A stretch of 64,000 bases of DNA from Aphelocoma coerulescens (lineage: Eukaryota; Chordata; Aves; Passeriformes; Corvidae), in the NCBI RefSeq assembly GCF_041296385.1, contig NC_091013.1, positions 68,665,563 through 68,729,562 on the forward strand. The letters run 5' to 3'. The position numbers and the translations under genes are program-made. Below the pieces are notes generated by a model, which saw only the letters and a program-made list of their open reading frames with translations, had not been told where the DNA came from and ran no database searches. Shown here one piece after another: positions 1-13,020 of this stretch. Each line of letters begins with the position of its first letter. The first letter of the stretch is position 1.

Positions 1-1480
1 GTTACATGTTTCAACTTGAATGTATTTATTTCTTCATTATTAGTGATTCTATACCACATTTTAGAATATTTTTAAGCCTTGTGCAAAGCCTGTCTACAAC
101 ATGAATTTTTCACAAGTCCAAAGGTTACAAGGAGTCCCCAGAGGACCCACATGGAGAAGTGGACACAGATGAACCATTAAGATTTCTGTGTTGGTCCAGG
201 AGGCTGCAGAGACTCACAAAAGTAAGAAACACATAAAGTGTGTCCAGAAAATACATTGATGGAAGCAGGAAAGGAAAGAGCCTGCTGATCCAGAGAGGAC
301 TGCAAACAGAGAAAGGCTGACTGAATGCGGAACAGGTGATAAATCTTGCATTTTTATTCCCAAGGAAAATTTATTAATTTGAATTCTGCATGACATTTTT
401 CAATTTTCATTGCACTAAAAAATGAAGAATTGTTTATTTCACAGAAATGTCATTAGCTATTTTAAAATGGAGTCTGAATTACCTCTGTAATTACTTCTGT
501 TATTCACTGCACCTAAATATTGCCTCAGGAAAGCTATGGCCACATAAACAGTCCATTAAGACCCTATTTTGTTCTTAAATAAACTAGACCTGAGACCTAA
601 GTAATTATGACATTCCTTCTCATTAAAGTGTACTCTTCCTTTCTTAGTCTCCCCAGAGACGTCTGTTAAATCTGGGCCTTTTGCTCCACAGATAAAATCA
701 TAGGAATTGCAGTATTTTGTCCTAGAACTGATAGTGGGAATAAAGATACAGAAATAAGAGTAGCAGTTTCTTCACAAACTAAGTTTCCTTCACCTAAGCT
801 GGTAAAGCAATACAGAAAACAACCTGGTCCAAACATATTATGATAACATAGTGTGAGATCTAACTTAAGCCTTCTCTTACAGTAGCATCAAAAATATCCT
901 AGATCCTGCTGAGAGAAACAATTAAAAACACTTATTTGGCGTCAGCAGACAGATTATCTGGTTTGCAGTCAAGACATATCACAGAGGCAGAGTCTTTGGT
1001 GATGTCCCAGCACATAATATTTTAGGATGACATAACTTATTAAGTCCTGCCTTATTAGGCTCCATGCTGTGCAAATAACTGCAGTCCTCCCAAGGTCACC
1101 ATATCTGCTTTTTTGCCACCATTGGTTGACTACAAAGTGCCCAATGGCTACCTCTGCTCTTATGTGGCAGCCTGCTGTTTTTTAGAACTGCAATGATCTA
1201 GTCAAAACAGAGGAAATGTAAGTGAAGCACAGGACAAAAGTTTATGTGGGCAAGAATGTATTTACCTTGACTTAATAGGAGAATTTCCCCTGATTACCTT
1301 TAAGGAATAAATGTTCTGTTCTTCCATGAGTGAGGGCAGTAGAAGAGAGCCAGGGGAAGAATCTGGAGGGCTGAGGACAGAAGTTACACGCTGAGAGTGC
1401 AGCCAAACTAGTGAGGGGACTGAGAAGCAGGGAAACACCAGGGCAATTCCTGACTGAACCAAGCCTTAAAAATAGTGTCA
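1..1480. other. AT-rich unique sequence, no gene seen
   Basis: I see no recognisable repeat, RNA gene or coding exon here. Open frames are short (60-70 codons), overlap on the same strand and have no recognisable protein motif, so I treat them as chance. Confidence 0.5.
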
Positions 1481-2360
1481 AAATGCCCTAAAAGGCTGTG
1501 CTAGGAACACAAGGAGGGAAGGTGAACACTGGCAGCAGCTGGGATGCAGGCCTTGCACCACATGCTTTGTCAACAGTGTTATGCCCCCAAGACGAAAGCT
1601 GTTTCATGAGGCAAGGGCACTTCTCCAATGTGCTGAGTGACATTTTCCTCCAGGCTGCCGCTGCTGGCAGCTCTGTGCAGATGTGCTCTGAGAGACACCA
1701 CTCAACTCCCATCCCCACCCCACAGATGCCTGGGCAGGGCTCACAGCCAGAAGGTGCTCCTGGGCTGGGGACGAGGTTCAAGCTTGATGGTGTTGGCAAG
1801 CTCCTCCATGCACTGGCAAGAGCTGCTCCGAGCATCTGCAGTGACCTTCTCTATCCCAGACCTCCTTACAAGACTGGAGGCTCTTCCAGTTGATGACCGT
1901 GAGTGAAACACAAAGAGAAATACATTAGATTTATGTGTAAATTTACGTATTAGAATTATATTTCCAGCAGCACGGCTCTTGAGTAGCAACACAGAAATAT
2001 CCACTCGGGAATACGCACAAGTCTTATTCCAAAGCTGTGGTGGCACTGGCCTGGGGCAAGGTGTGTGGGCTAAGTGAGACACACTCCTGCACAGGGCACA
2101 GCAAGGAGGGAACAGCATGGCTGCCCACATAAACTCACCTTCTGGCCACCATGGCTCATTTTTTGTGCTTTTCCCTCTAGACCAATCTTTTCTCATGTCT
2201 TGTACAAAGATTGTGAGCTCTTCAGGGAAGCATGTCTCGCCCTCTGCTTAGTGCTTGCAGGTTTGTCCACTGATTTCCTCCAATGCACTTCTGTCTGCAC
2301 CAGGACCTACACAGGACTAGCAGTTTCTCTTCAAAATATGCTAAATCTATATTAAATCCC
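1481..2360. other. GC-richer unique segment with overlapping open frames
   Basis: This stretch is more GC-rich than its surroundings. It holds overlapping frames of 89-151 codons on both strands (for example 1498-1893 plus, 1741-2196 minus). Overlap in several frames at once is what elevated GC with few stop codons produces. None of the translations shows a domain, signal peptide or family signature that I recognise. It could be a diverged repeat or an untranslated exon, but nothing in the sequence proves that. Confidence 0.4.
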
Positions 2361-5348
2361 AAAATTAGGTCTGTAAATCCACCAGTATAGGGCAGGAGGC
2401 CCAGAGCACCATAGAGAGAAAGACAGACAGCAATCTTGCTCTGGTCTTTCCATCTTTCTCTGCAAGACTACAGTGTTCACGCTGAACCAGAACAGCCCTC
2501 CTCAGTCACAGATGTGACTTCATTTTATATTATTTTTTTTTCTGCAGAGGACTTCTTTATTCCAAGGAGCAAAGCCTACAGGTCACAAAGGATCTGGTAA
2601 AGCCATTTCTGTTCTGCTGGCTGGAGCCCAGTGGCTGGGTCAGGCACCTCATCCTAACCAGATTCTTCTAAGAAGAGCAAAGGTGAGTGACCAAACCCAG
2701 AGACTCTGTTTTGTGACAGATGAACATGGGAATGGCAGCACTCAGAGCAACCCACACTTCTGGTCTGGCATCACTTCCACAGGGCTGCTCCACCACTGCA
2801 CCTTGTCCCCTCGGGCTACCTCTAAAACACACAGATCAAACCACCTAGCAACCAAACTCTGGGCTCAAACACCTGTAACACATTCAGGCAGGAACTGCAG
2901 AAGGAGAGAGGCTATTGACTTTGGTCCAAATAGTTATTTTGCTTAAGAAAGCGAATATAATCCTTATTACTGGGATAATGGAGAATTTTAAAATAGCTAT
3001 GAATAATTATAATTAAATAAAAATAATAAAAATAACTATCATAAATATAGTCAACATGAATTACAATAATGTACTTTGCATATACTTCTGATTCAATATC
3101 TTTGACATATCAAAACCCAAATGATTTTCTTTGTCATTTCAGGTCCCTAAGTTGAGAAATTCTCTTGGAAAGGAAAAAGATGATGAAAAACCTTGGGTTT
3201 GTTGGCTCAGAGTTCTAAGCAATCCAGTTTTTAAGTTTTATGTTCCTACTTTTGTTTGCATAATACTTGGGTGATGAGCCTGCAGACAGAGAAGGAAAAA
3301 TAGGGCACAATTATTAAAAACAGGGGGGTGATGCTCTTCATCACTTCAGCTTTGAGCAAAACCAGCACTTCCTCTATTACTCAAGTCAAGAGATGTTCTT
3401 AAGAAAAAAAGATAAGTTACAAAATTGGTGCAGATGATGAATATCCATGGTGTGCTGAGAAGCAGCCAAGTTACTCAGCTATTTCATGTGTTCTGAAAGT
3501 AGACCTACAAAATGCACAGAAAGAACTGAGGGAAGAATTCAAGGTTAGATAAATGTTGCTTTTGTTTTTAAGGGAAAAATAAATAAAATCTTCTGCAATT
3601 TTGTTTCTTCCTTAAAAAAATATTTTTAATTTTCTTTGTTTAAAAAAAATTCCATTACAATTATAGTAATTCCAAAACTGCAGAACCAGCCAGCTCCTGC
3701 TTCCATGTCCTTTGGAATTTCAGCATTTGGACACAATAACTTATTTTGCCTAAATTGATGTGAATCTGTCAGTTTCTGGAATGGGAGCGAACACCTGTAA
3801 CTATATGAAATCCAGGGCAAGACAAAAAACTTCTGTTTGACCCAGCATGTTTAGAATCTGTGAAAAGATTCCAGATCTTAAAAGTGTTATTACGTTAAGA
3901 CCCTTTGAGCTATCCTCAGATAAACCATATTATGCAAAGCATAACACAAATCACGGATAATCAGGTGAGAATGTTCATTTCTCTTCCATATTTCTGCTAA
4001 GATTCTTATCACAGTTGTATGCTTTCTACCCATTACAATCAATTTTCTACATTTTTTTAACATGCTATTGTAAAAAGAATTTAGTATCACTTTTTTTCCT
4101 GTTTACAAAACACCTGACAGATTTTTCTAGGACATCTCTTCCTGCAAACTATCTGACTCATCTAACGTAGGACCTTGCAAGAAGCTCTGGGAATGTCCCT
4201 ATACTAAGAACACCAACACAGAGTACAGATGACAATGACTTGCTATAACTTGTTGTGGGATTGCATCTTGCCTAGGGATCAGGATGGATTAGGACATGCT
4301 TGCAGGTCTTCTTGACTTGTCTGCCGCTCAATCCTGCCTCATCTGTCAGAGGTCACCAGGCCAAAAGCCATCTGTCCCCAACTGCACTGTAGCAAAACTC
4401 TCCCTAAGGTGAAACTAATGTTCAAGAGATGCTTTTCTTTTTCTTTTGGGTCAATGTTGTGCTGAGCAGATCAGAGCAGATACAACTGGGTCAAGTCAGC
4501 GAATTTATTTTCCCAAGGGACACATTTGTGTATCCCATATGATGATATCAGAAATCATTTAGATACACCTGCGTGAATTAGGGGCATTAGCATGGAAGGA
4601 TGTCTGAGTCCCTTTCCTCAGAACTGTGATTTACTCCACACAAAATAAATAAACAGTTGTGCAATATGTGAAGACAACATGGTGGACTGGAGTGACCAGG
4701 TGCTCACTAATACAAACTAGATTCCACAAGCTGCTGAATTGCTCCTCACAACTGCTTCTCCTTAGTTCTCTGCTATGGAAGTGACAAATATTTAACATTA
4801 GAGTTTGTTTTTCATTTTGTTTTTCTCCTGGCTCTCAACATTGCTACTCTTACATTTGCAAACAACCATTATTTTCATCATCTCTTCTCTCACATTTAAT
4901 TTTTAAAAAAACCCTACACTTCTAAGTGCATATTTCCATGTTCTCCGAAACCAGTACTTTGGATTGTAGTAATTTTATACTCTTTTTTATTATTAATCTA
5001 AAGAGAAGAAAGAAGTAAGAGGGATAGGAAGTTACGTGCCTCCAAATTCACAACCTCTTGCATACAGAACGGAAACAAGGCCAGACAGAAGGGCTGGAGA
5101 GGCTGCCTAGGATAGATGGTGCTGCCATTACTGAACATGTCCTGTTTCCATTAAGGTAGGTTCAAAGTTCAAACTCACTGTCATGATTTATCACGGGCTA
5201 CTATTTCCATCACTGTGACAAACCAGGCTGTCAGTAAATCAGACGTGCAGGCCACATCCTGAGACTTTGAGGCAACAGTTTCAAGACACAAAAATGGAGC
5301 TGATTGGCAGGTTTACCTCATCTTTAATCCCCAAGCTGAGCTGTGTCC
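2361..5348. other. AT-rich unique sequence, no gene seen
   Basis: Low-GC DNA with short A/T-rich tracts (notably about 2990-3060) and no recognisable element. The 87-codon plus-strand frame at 2683-2946 has no recognisable motif. Confidence 0.5.
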
Positions 5349-5412
5349 ACTGTGACACCCCAGGGCCTGTGCACTTTTGAACTGTGACACCCCAGAGCCT
5401 GTGCACTTTTGA
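5349..5412. repeat. 32-bp tandem duplication, two copies
   Basis: Two adjacent copies of a 32-bp unit that starts ACTGTGACACCCCAG and ends in GCACTTTTGA. The second copy begins at 5381. They differ by one base (GGGCC versus GAGCC), so this looks like a fairly recent local slippage or duplication. No flanking element explains it. Confidence 0.85.
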
Positions 5413-8400
5413 ACCCTGAGTCCATAATTTCTGTGAGGAACCACAGTGAAATCAGTGATCACAACAGCTCTCTCCAGTTACCATGAGTGAACAGCAGGAC
5501 ACTGTGTTACCACATTCCTGCATGTAGTTTCATGTCCTAATGACAGCTTTGCTTTGAAACTAGTTATGCTTTTTAACAGAATTTTAAGGGGTTCCAGAAG
5601 TAGAAAACGTGGAGTGCCAAAAGGCCCCATGCATTTCAGATGGCTGCTACAGAGGCCATTAACTCCAACTTCATGAACCCTGATGGCCCAGGAAAACACA
5701 GTGCATGCCTGGAAGGAACTCAAACAGCAACTTGAACATTAAATGAAATCCAGACAGACAAACTACAGACCCAAGATCTTTCACCCCCTGTCAGCAGTGG
5801 CAGGCAGAGAAACTCACAGTGTTCAGTGCACCACATGAGGATAGAGGTGCAAAAAAAGAGGGAAGTTTAAGGAGTTGATGAAAAACTTTAAAGATAATAT
5901 CTAGACAGCTTACTGTGTTTTTTTAATAGCTACTTGGGGTAACAGTAAAGGAGAAGGGATAAATAAGATAGAAGTTTTTCAGAGTTCTGCATCTACACAG
6001 TAAATTCTGTGAATATGAGATATGAAAAGGCTCTTTAAATGACAGACTGTATGAATAAACATATACAGGTAACCAGGGTGACCACCTATCCACAGCTGAA
6101 ATGCAAAGAGTAGCTTTATTTCATTACCTTGCTAGCAACACCAGGCAGCAGAGACACACAGGGGGACAGGCTCCCTTAGGCTTAGCTCATCCTAGCAAAA
6201 AGGGGGATCCTGTTGCCTGCCCCAATATGTCAAAAGGCTTCATGCATGCACAGTTTATTACAAGGCTGTGCTTTTATTATCTCTATCTCTTCCAGCAGAA
6301 GGCTCAAGCATGTCTGTGAGAGTGTATTATCCCTGCACAGGAGTACTATTAAAAACCGGCAGAGGATTTTAGGAGGCATAATAAAAGGAGTTGTCCCAAA
6401 CTGATATTCTTAGCATTCCCAGCTGAAAGGTAAGTTTGAGTGAAACTATTCCTCCCTCACCAAATCTTCTGGTTTTAACCCTCTCTTCCCAACTCAGATT
6501 AACCTGGCTTTTAGTAAAATTATTCTTGTACAATTACTGAGGAAGGTCATCCGATACTAAAAAATGGCCAATTACAAGAACATGCATAGTAGACCCAAAG
6601 CCACATCAGATAAAACATCTAGTCTGTCTATGTTCTCTTTTGGTTGAAGGTGTTGTGCACATAGTGAATTGTTTTTTCAGACCAAGCAATGTAGTAAGAA
6701 AACTCTAAAAAGCCAAAAAAGCACTGCTGACTCTTGTCACTAGATCATTTAGTGAAGTCTTTTGTAATGCAAAGGTGCACAAATGCCTGAATACAAGAAG
6801 CAGGACACACAATAAAGGATGTCTTAAAAGATGGTATTTCAAGAAAATGACCAGAAATCCAAATTTTTACAGGAAAGAAATAAGGTGCCTTTCATCACTA
6901 TACGCCAAGAACGAACGAGGAATTTGGGTGATTTACATTAGTCAGTCAGAACTTTCTTGAGTTAAAAATTATCCAGTTGCTTATGCCTGGGGATCCCAAA
7001 AGAAAGTGGAATCCTAGGAATAAACATTGAACACCAGCTCAAGACACCCGGAAATTTAGCAGGCAGAAGCTGAAAATTATTCACAAGCTGCTCCTGCTCG
7101 GTGAATAAAACCCAACTGTTTGTGAGCAGTAACAATTTTTCTAACAATGTTTCTTACTATAGGACAATTGCTGATGCACCAAAGATAGAGATGAAGAGAG
7201 ACGCAGACACAAATTGTGTTTGAGCAGCGTAAAGGGCTGTTCTATTGAATTTGTTATAATTTCTCAGTTTAATCTAGTCACGCACCAGTTCTTTCAAAAG
7301 CAAGGTCACATAGTTTTCTCCACGTTTTCAGTAACACATTGGTGCTAAACAAAAACATGTGGAGCTATGTAACTATGTGCAGGTTACAGCCACTCAACAG
7401 TAAGAAGTTCTTGTTACCTTATTTCAGCATATAATTTCATTTCTTCTGGATTGAGACCAACACTAGCTAGAAGCATTATTCTACTTCATTTCCTAAGAAC
7501 TTTGTGGTAACTGGTCTTGCTGTGCCACTGTCCTAAAGCTGTGGGAGCCTGCCTCCACCACTGCAACCAGAGACAGAGAATACACCTCTATCAGACAGAG
7601 CACATGCCTGTGCATGCATCTCAGTGTGAAGCATCCCCTAGTCATATTAGAAATCACATTTGTCACTGTCAAGGTTTCCTGGTGATGCTGGGATAAGCAA
7701 TGGGAAAAAGAGGTGATGGACATAATGGCTGTTTTCTGGTGGCAGCTGAAGGAGAGACAGATGTGGAAAAAGAAGATGGAAAATCCTCAAGACAGCATGG
7801 AGGATTGGGATGAGCTTATGCTTGGGATGGGGTGGAGATGAAGAAGAAAAACAGAGATAATGCAGAGATGCTCACTAAGTGCTAACGGAAGGGAAACACT
7901 ATTGCATCTCCCACATAATACATAATTAAGAAGAGATATTTGTAAATCTGTAGCAAGGGAGTCAAAATATACAGCCATCTTCATACCACCTATGAATCCA
8001 AATGACCTCACCTTTAGTGGTTTGACTATGGCTAATACTTTTTTTCTTAAAAACATGAAGAAAATGAGCTCTGGCCACTCCCAAAGCAAAGAAAGAGAGT
8101 ATCACACACAAAACTGAAATATTATTAGTAATAAATACTCTATTAACCCCATAGCCTTTGCATTATATCTTGTTTGATAGGCCAGTCCTTCTCTGGAAAA
8201 AAAACAGAGAATGAGATAGCTGCTTCTTCCCTTATCACAATCGCAATAATATGACCATGCAAACTTCAGCCAACAGAATTCTTTAGGGTATGAATTTTGC
8301 ACGTGTGACGTTCACCAGGTTGCGATGAAAAAACAAATGAAGCATTTTGCAGGGACAGATCCAGGCATACACTACCAGTGCTTTGGGATAACAGCTATCT

Positions 8401-9100
8401 CTCCTTAACACCAGTAAGGGCTCACCCCGGGCAGGATTAAGGCGGCTCCTGCTCCCTTTGCACCACCTGCGCTGCCTGCTCATGTGCAGGGCTGAGAGAT
8501 CAGCTCCCTCCCTCCCTCCAGGACCTGCTCACCCAGCACATGCCAGGTCAGCCATGTTTGTACAGTTCCTAGCATGATGACTCATGGCTGCGAGACAGCT
8601 CCAAATCATTCATCATAGAGGAACCAGGACTCGCGCTGGCACCCTCTTACAGATTAACTGCCAGCAGTGGTTGTGTTCTCAGATTATGATACTATGACCT
8701 TAACTGTTTGTAGCATTATAAATTTCCCCTTTGCTTTACAAGACTCAGCATAATCTTCTAAAGCTTTCCTTTTCATTTTCAATAAGGATTGTGATTATTA
8801 GAAAATTCTGCAATACCCTTGTATACACTTTATTCTTGCTTTTTCAATGTTGTAGATGCTACAATAAGATTTGAGGTCTTCAGACCCATTTACTCTTAGG
8901 CTCTAATTATGGGAATTTTCTGACTTTTTGCAAATTTGCAGATTTACAGATTTCTTCTCTAGGGTGTTTCTTTCAGGTTCTAATTGTCCACAACCCCTGG
9001 ATTATTCAGGAATAAAGAGGGGATAGAGCCTGTGGGAGATGTGTTATTTAACTAGTTTAGGTGACTTTAAATGCTTAACTCAAGTGCAAGTGTAGGATAA
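5413..9100. other. Unique sequence, no gene seen
   Basis: No recognisable repeat or coding exon. Frames of up to 100 codons (for example 7787-8089 minus) have no recognised motif. A local GC-richer patch near 8400-8530 contains a short CCCT repeat but is too small and CpG-poor to be called a promoter island. Confidence 0.45.
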
Positions 9101-9109
9101 AAGTTAAGA

Positions 9110-11343
9110 GTTTATGTTCTCAGGAGAATCCAGAAGAGCAGATTCTGGCAGTACGAAGGGAATAAGGAGCTCATTGAAAGAGTTTTAAACTAGATTTGAT
9201 GGGACAAAAGGATAAAATGAGCCTTGCTAGAGATAAGCCTGTGGGCAGCATACCAATATTTGAAGGATGGTGTGTAGCCAGGTCCTTCAATCTGTGAAGG
9301 TAGAGCATGAAGATCCTTGTGGCAGCAAATACACAAAGGCTATCAATGTGATAAAAACCACAGAAGTGTCTGAGAATGGTCACAGAGAAATTTGGGCTTC
9401 CCTGTCCAAAAATGTGGCAGAGTCGATGACCAAACTGAAGTACATCTACTCCAATGCACGCAGCATGGGCAACAAACAAGAGAAGCTGGGAGCCATTGTG
9501 CAGCAGGAAAACTATGACATAGTTGCCATCATGGGATGACTTGAACAGCTGGAGCACTGCAGTGGATGGTCATAAACTCTTCAGAAGGGAAAGGCAAGGA
9601 AGGAGGGGTGGTGTGGTAGTCCTGTAGCTTAGGGAATGTCTCAGTTGTCTGGAGCTTAATGATTGTGACAATAGGGTGGAATGTTTACGGGTAAGATTCC
9701 AGGGAAGGCCAATGAGGCAAATATCCTGGTGGGTGTCTGTTATAGACTCCCCAGCCAGGATGAAGAGGCAGAAGGAATATTCTGTAAGCAGCTGAGAAAG
9801 TTCTCACAATCCCTAGGCCTTGTTGTAGGGAGACTTCTGCTAACCAGAGGTCTGCTGGAAATACAGCAGAGCAGAGAGGGAACAAACCAGGAGGTTCCTG
9901 GAGAGAATGTTAAGACAACTTCCTGACACAGCTGGTCAGTGAGCCAACCAGGGGAGGTGCCCCACAAGACATGTTTTTAGTGAACAGAGAAGAACTAGCA
10001 GGAGATGTGATAGTTAAAGGCTGTCTTGGAAACAGTAATTGGGAAATGATAGAATTTTCACTTCTTGGAGAAGTCAGGAGGGACACTGGCAGAACGGACA
10101 ACTTGGACTTCCACGACCAGATTTTGGTGTGTTTAGGAGCCTGGTTGACAGCATCCTGAAGGGCAAAAATGTCCAGGAAGGCTGGATATTTTTCAAAAAG
10201 TAAATCTTAAAGATTCAAGAGCAGGTTGGACAGACCGATCAGGAAGACTACAAAAATTTTGTGATGTTATGCAGAGAGAAAACTAGATGGCCAAAGCCCA
10301 ACTAGAACTTAATCTGGCTACTGCAGTAAAAGACGACAAAAAATGTTTCTATAAATACAACAAAATTAGCAACAAAAGTAGAACTAAGGAGGAGCTCCAT
10401 CATTTATTGGGGAAACATAGTGACAGATGATGAAAAGACTGAGGTTATTTGCATGTCTTTAAGATTAAGACCAGTTGTTCATGGGGTACCCAGCCCCCTG
10501 AGATGGAAGACAGGGACACAGAGAAGAAGTCCCCAGAATCCAAGGAGAAATGGTTATTGATCTGCTACACCACCTAGACACACACAAGTCTATGGGGATG
10601 GATGGGATCCACAAAAGAGTACTGAGGGAGCTGATGAAAGTGCTCACAGAGCTACTTTCCATTATTTGCCAGCAGTCCTGGCTAATGGACCAGATCCCAG
10701 TTGACAGAAATTCAGAAAATTTCCTCCTCAGCAAGTTCACTGAGGATACAGAACTGGGAGGAGAGGCTGGTACCTCAAAGGGCTATGAGACTCTTAAGAG
10801 GGATCTTGACAGGTTGGAGAGACAGGCAGAGAAAAACCTTCCAAAATTCAGCAAGGGTCAATGCAGGGTCCTGCACCTGGGGAGGAATAACCTCAAGCAC
10901 TGGTACAGGTTGGGGGCCAACCTGCTGGAAAGTAGCTCTGTGGAGAAGAACCTGGGGTCTGGAGCACAAGTTCTGTGAGGAGCATCTGAGGGAATTGGGG
11001 TTGTTTAGCCTGGGGAAAAGGAGGCTCAGAGGGGACTTTATCACTCTGCAACTACCTGAAAGGAGGCTGTAGTGAGGTGGGTTTAGTCTGGTAACAAGGG
11101 ATAGAACGAAAAGAAATGGCCTCAAGTTGTGCTGGAGAGGTTTAGATCAGATACTAGGAAAAATACTGAAAGGGTGGTCAGACATTGGACCAGGCTGCCC
11201 AGAGAAGTTGTTGAGCTTGAAAAATGTGTGGATGTGTTACCTGGGGACATGGTTTAGTGGTAAATGTGTTGGGTTAATGACTGGAACTGAAGATGATCTT
11301 AGAGGTCTTCTCCAACCTAAATGATTGTAGGATTCAGTGATCT
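9110..11343 (+). mobile_element. CR1 LINE, ORF2-bearing, internally deleted and inactive
   Basis: A CR1 non-LTR retrotransposon in plus orientation; the 5' boundary is approximate. The endonuclease start is readable at about 9435-9535, with the CR1 hallmark YSNARSMGNKQE and QQENYDIVAI. After several stop codons, a linker segment typical of CR1 ORF2 (VNREELAGDV, EMIEFSLLGEV) appears at about 9975-10130. The reverse-transcriptase fingers region follows at 10550-10710 (LLHHLDTHKSMGMDGIH, VLRELMKVLTELLSII). The sequence then jumps, near 10720-10735, directly to the segment just after the polymerase catalytic box (KFTEDTELGG where CR1 normally has FADDTKLGG). A second loss near 10970 joins the C-terminal region to the conserved LRELGLFSL segment in another frame. 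The last 200 bp match the CR1 3' end and finish in a degenerate 8-bp tail repeat. With stops, frameshifts and the missing palm domain it cannot encode a working reverse transcriptase. Confidence 0.9.
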
Positions 11344-11451
11344 ATCTGAGATACCTACACCAACCAAAAGGTCTCCCTTTTCCATGCATTTCTTTAACCA
11401 TATTTCAGTCCTAGCTTTTCTTTGATGCTGCCTGTCTTGCATTTATTTTTG

Positions 11452-11483
<32 letters not shown>

Positions 11484-11794
11484 TTTTGCATACATATTCA
11501 TTGATATCTGTCACACACAGTCACCTCTTTTTTATAAGTTATTTTGCTATACCTGTCACCAGTAGTGCAACGAGAAGTATTTCTCTCTCAAGGAAGCACT
11601 GGCATTCTCTAGCTTGTTTAATATCCAAAAGACAGCATAGCATAACTGCACTTTATCAAAGAGATGCTCTAAAGATTGATCATGACTAATGCTCATGTAA
11701 TCTTGAGTTCACAACCTGTACCAGTGAGTTCCCACAAGGCCCTGACTGATTTAATTAGCAGTAAGCAGCTATATTCTTCAGGTAAGTGAGAGAA
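11344..11794. other. Short unique spacer with an AG microsatellite
   Basis: The spacer between the CR1 LINE and the following LTR. Apart from the GATA/AG microsatellite at its left end I see nothing functional. Confidence 0.45.
11451..11483. repeat. GATA/AG microsatellite
   Basis: Two to three GATA units followed by an uninterrupted run of about eleven AG dinucleotides, about 110 bp after the CR1 tail. Confidence 0.9.
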
Positions 11795-12036
11795 TGTCTT
11801 GGGTTAGCAAGCATAGTCCCAGAAGGGATGTCCTTGCTAAGGGGTGCTTACAGCTTCCTCTGGGACCTGATAGAACCTATCAGCTGGCCAGTTTGAATAT
11901 GGACAATTCTTTGAGCCACTTAAAGTTGTGACCGCCTCTGTGATCCACACTTAAGAATAGACAAACTCCCCCCCCAGGCTCTCTCTCGTTTCCGGCGCTG
12001 GCACAGGTGGCTGCGGGCCCCGTGCGGGGGCCAGCG

Positions 12037-12067
12037 GGCCTGGCCCAGGCCCTGCTTGGGCCAGGCC
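12037..12067. other. GC-rich perfect hairpin inside the LTR
   Basis: An 11-bp perfect inverted repeat (GGCCTGGCCCA and its complement) around a 9-nt loop, in the GC block of the LTR. Further GGCC and GGGCC runs on both sides would extend alternative pairings. In the transcript it would form a very stable stem. Confidence 0.85.
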
Positions 12068-12977
12068 GGGCCGGGCCACGGCCAGCCTGGAGCCATGGGC
12101 CTGTTCCAGCCATGGAACCCCCCCCACAGCCCCGCTGTGGGCAGCCGGAGCAGCCCAGCTCCCCCTCTCCAGTGCGGCCAAGATTCAGCTGAGGCTGCCC
12201 TGCTGTCTGGCAAAAGATCACGTGAGCAACAGCAATAAGCGACATTCCAGCTGCAAGGCCTGGGTGAGATTAACCCTTTTAGTGCTGTGAAAGCTGAAAA
12301 CCTGAGGGAGAAGAAAGAGGAGATGCTTAAAGCTGAAATTCTGTTGTAAAGCTATGATATATCAGAGTATCCCATTGTAATTTCATGAAGATATGGGGGT
12401 GGAGTGTTCAACTCGTAAGCAAAAGCACCTGTGCTGAGATAGGCAGATGCTGATGCAGCTGTAATTTCATGAGAAGTTTGAACAGGATGAGATGGAAGCG
12501 ATGAGGACTTTGGCTCCAAATGGGAAAGGAGAAACCTCAGTTCCTAGAGATGCTCCCAGAGATAGTCCTAGAGATGAAGATGAGGAGGACTCTTTGCTCC
12601 CAGGGAAGGAGAAGGGCCTCTATTCTTAGAGATTAAATGCTCCCAGCGATGGGTGAAGAGAACTTTTGTTTCTGAAAGGCTCAACCTTTAAATTCTACCC
12701 CAGTAATTCAAGAGTGGACCCTCAAAAGCAGTTGTGGGAAAAGCTGCAAGTCGGGGAAGGGACTCACATGCAAGTAGAGAACCAACCTGGGTGGCTGTCG
12801 TTGTGATAATGTTTTCATAGCATGGGCAAGAGAGACTCCTCTTCCTAAATGGACTGAACAAGGTTATTATGGAAGTGGTAAACAGACTGAACATCTCAAG
12901 GGTTGTCTTTTTACATTGTCAGTGGGAGAAGGGAGAAAGATGGGGGAGGAGAAGTGTTCTGAAGGTGTGGTATGATT

Positions 12978-12998
12978 CCCCCCCCCCCCCCCCCCCCC
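12978..12998 (+). repeat. Run of 21 cytosines
   Basis: Uninterrupted homopolymer of 21 C, 17 bp upstream of the LTR polyadenylation signal. Its length is prone to assembly and sequencing error. Confidence 0.95.
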
Positions 12999-13014
12999 TT
13001 CTTTTAGGTCTGTT

Positions 13015-13020
13015 AATAAA
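13015..13020 (+). terminator. LTR polyadenylation signal AATAAA
   Basis: Canonical AATAAA in the sense orientation of the 1,371-bp LTR, followed by T-rich sequence. It supports the plus orientation of the LTR. Confidence 0.7.

Noticed and set aside
11920..12213. CpG-island promoter for a gene
   Set aside because: The GC block is internal to an LTR and no exon starts downstream of it.
11880..12245. 121-codon minus-strand frame, and other frames, in the GC-rich block
   Set aside because: Several frames on both strands are open because of high GC. The block is part of an LTR with clear ends.
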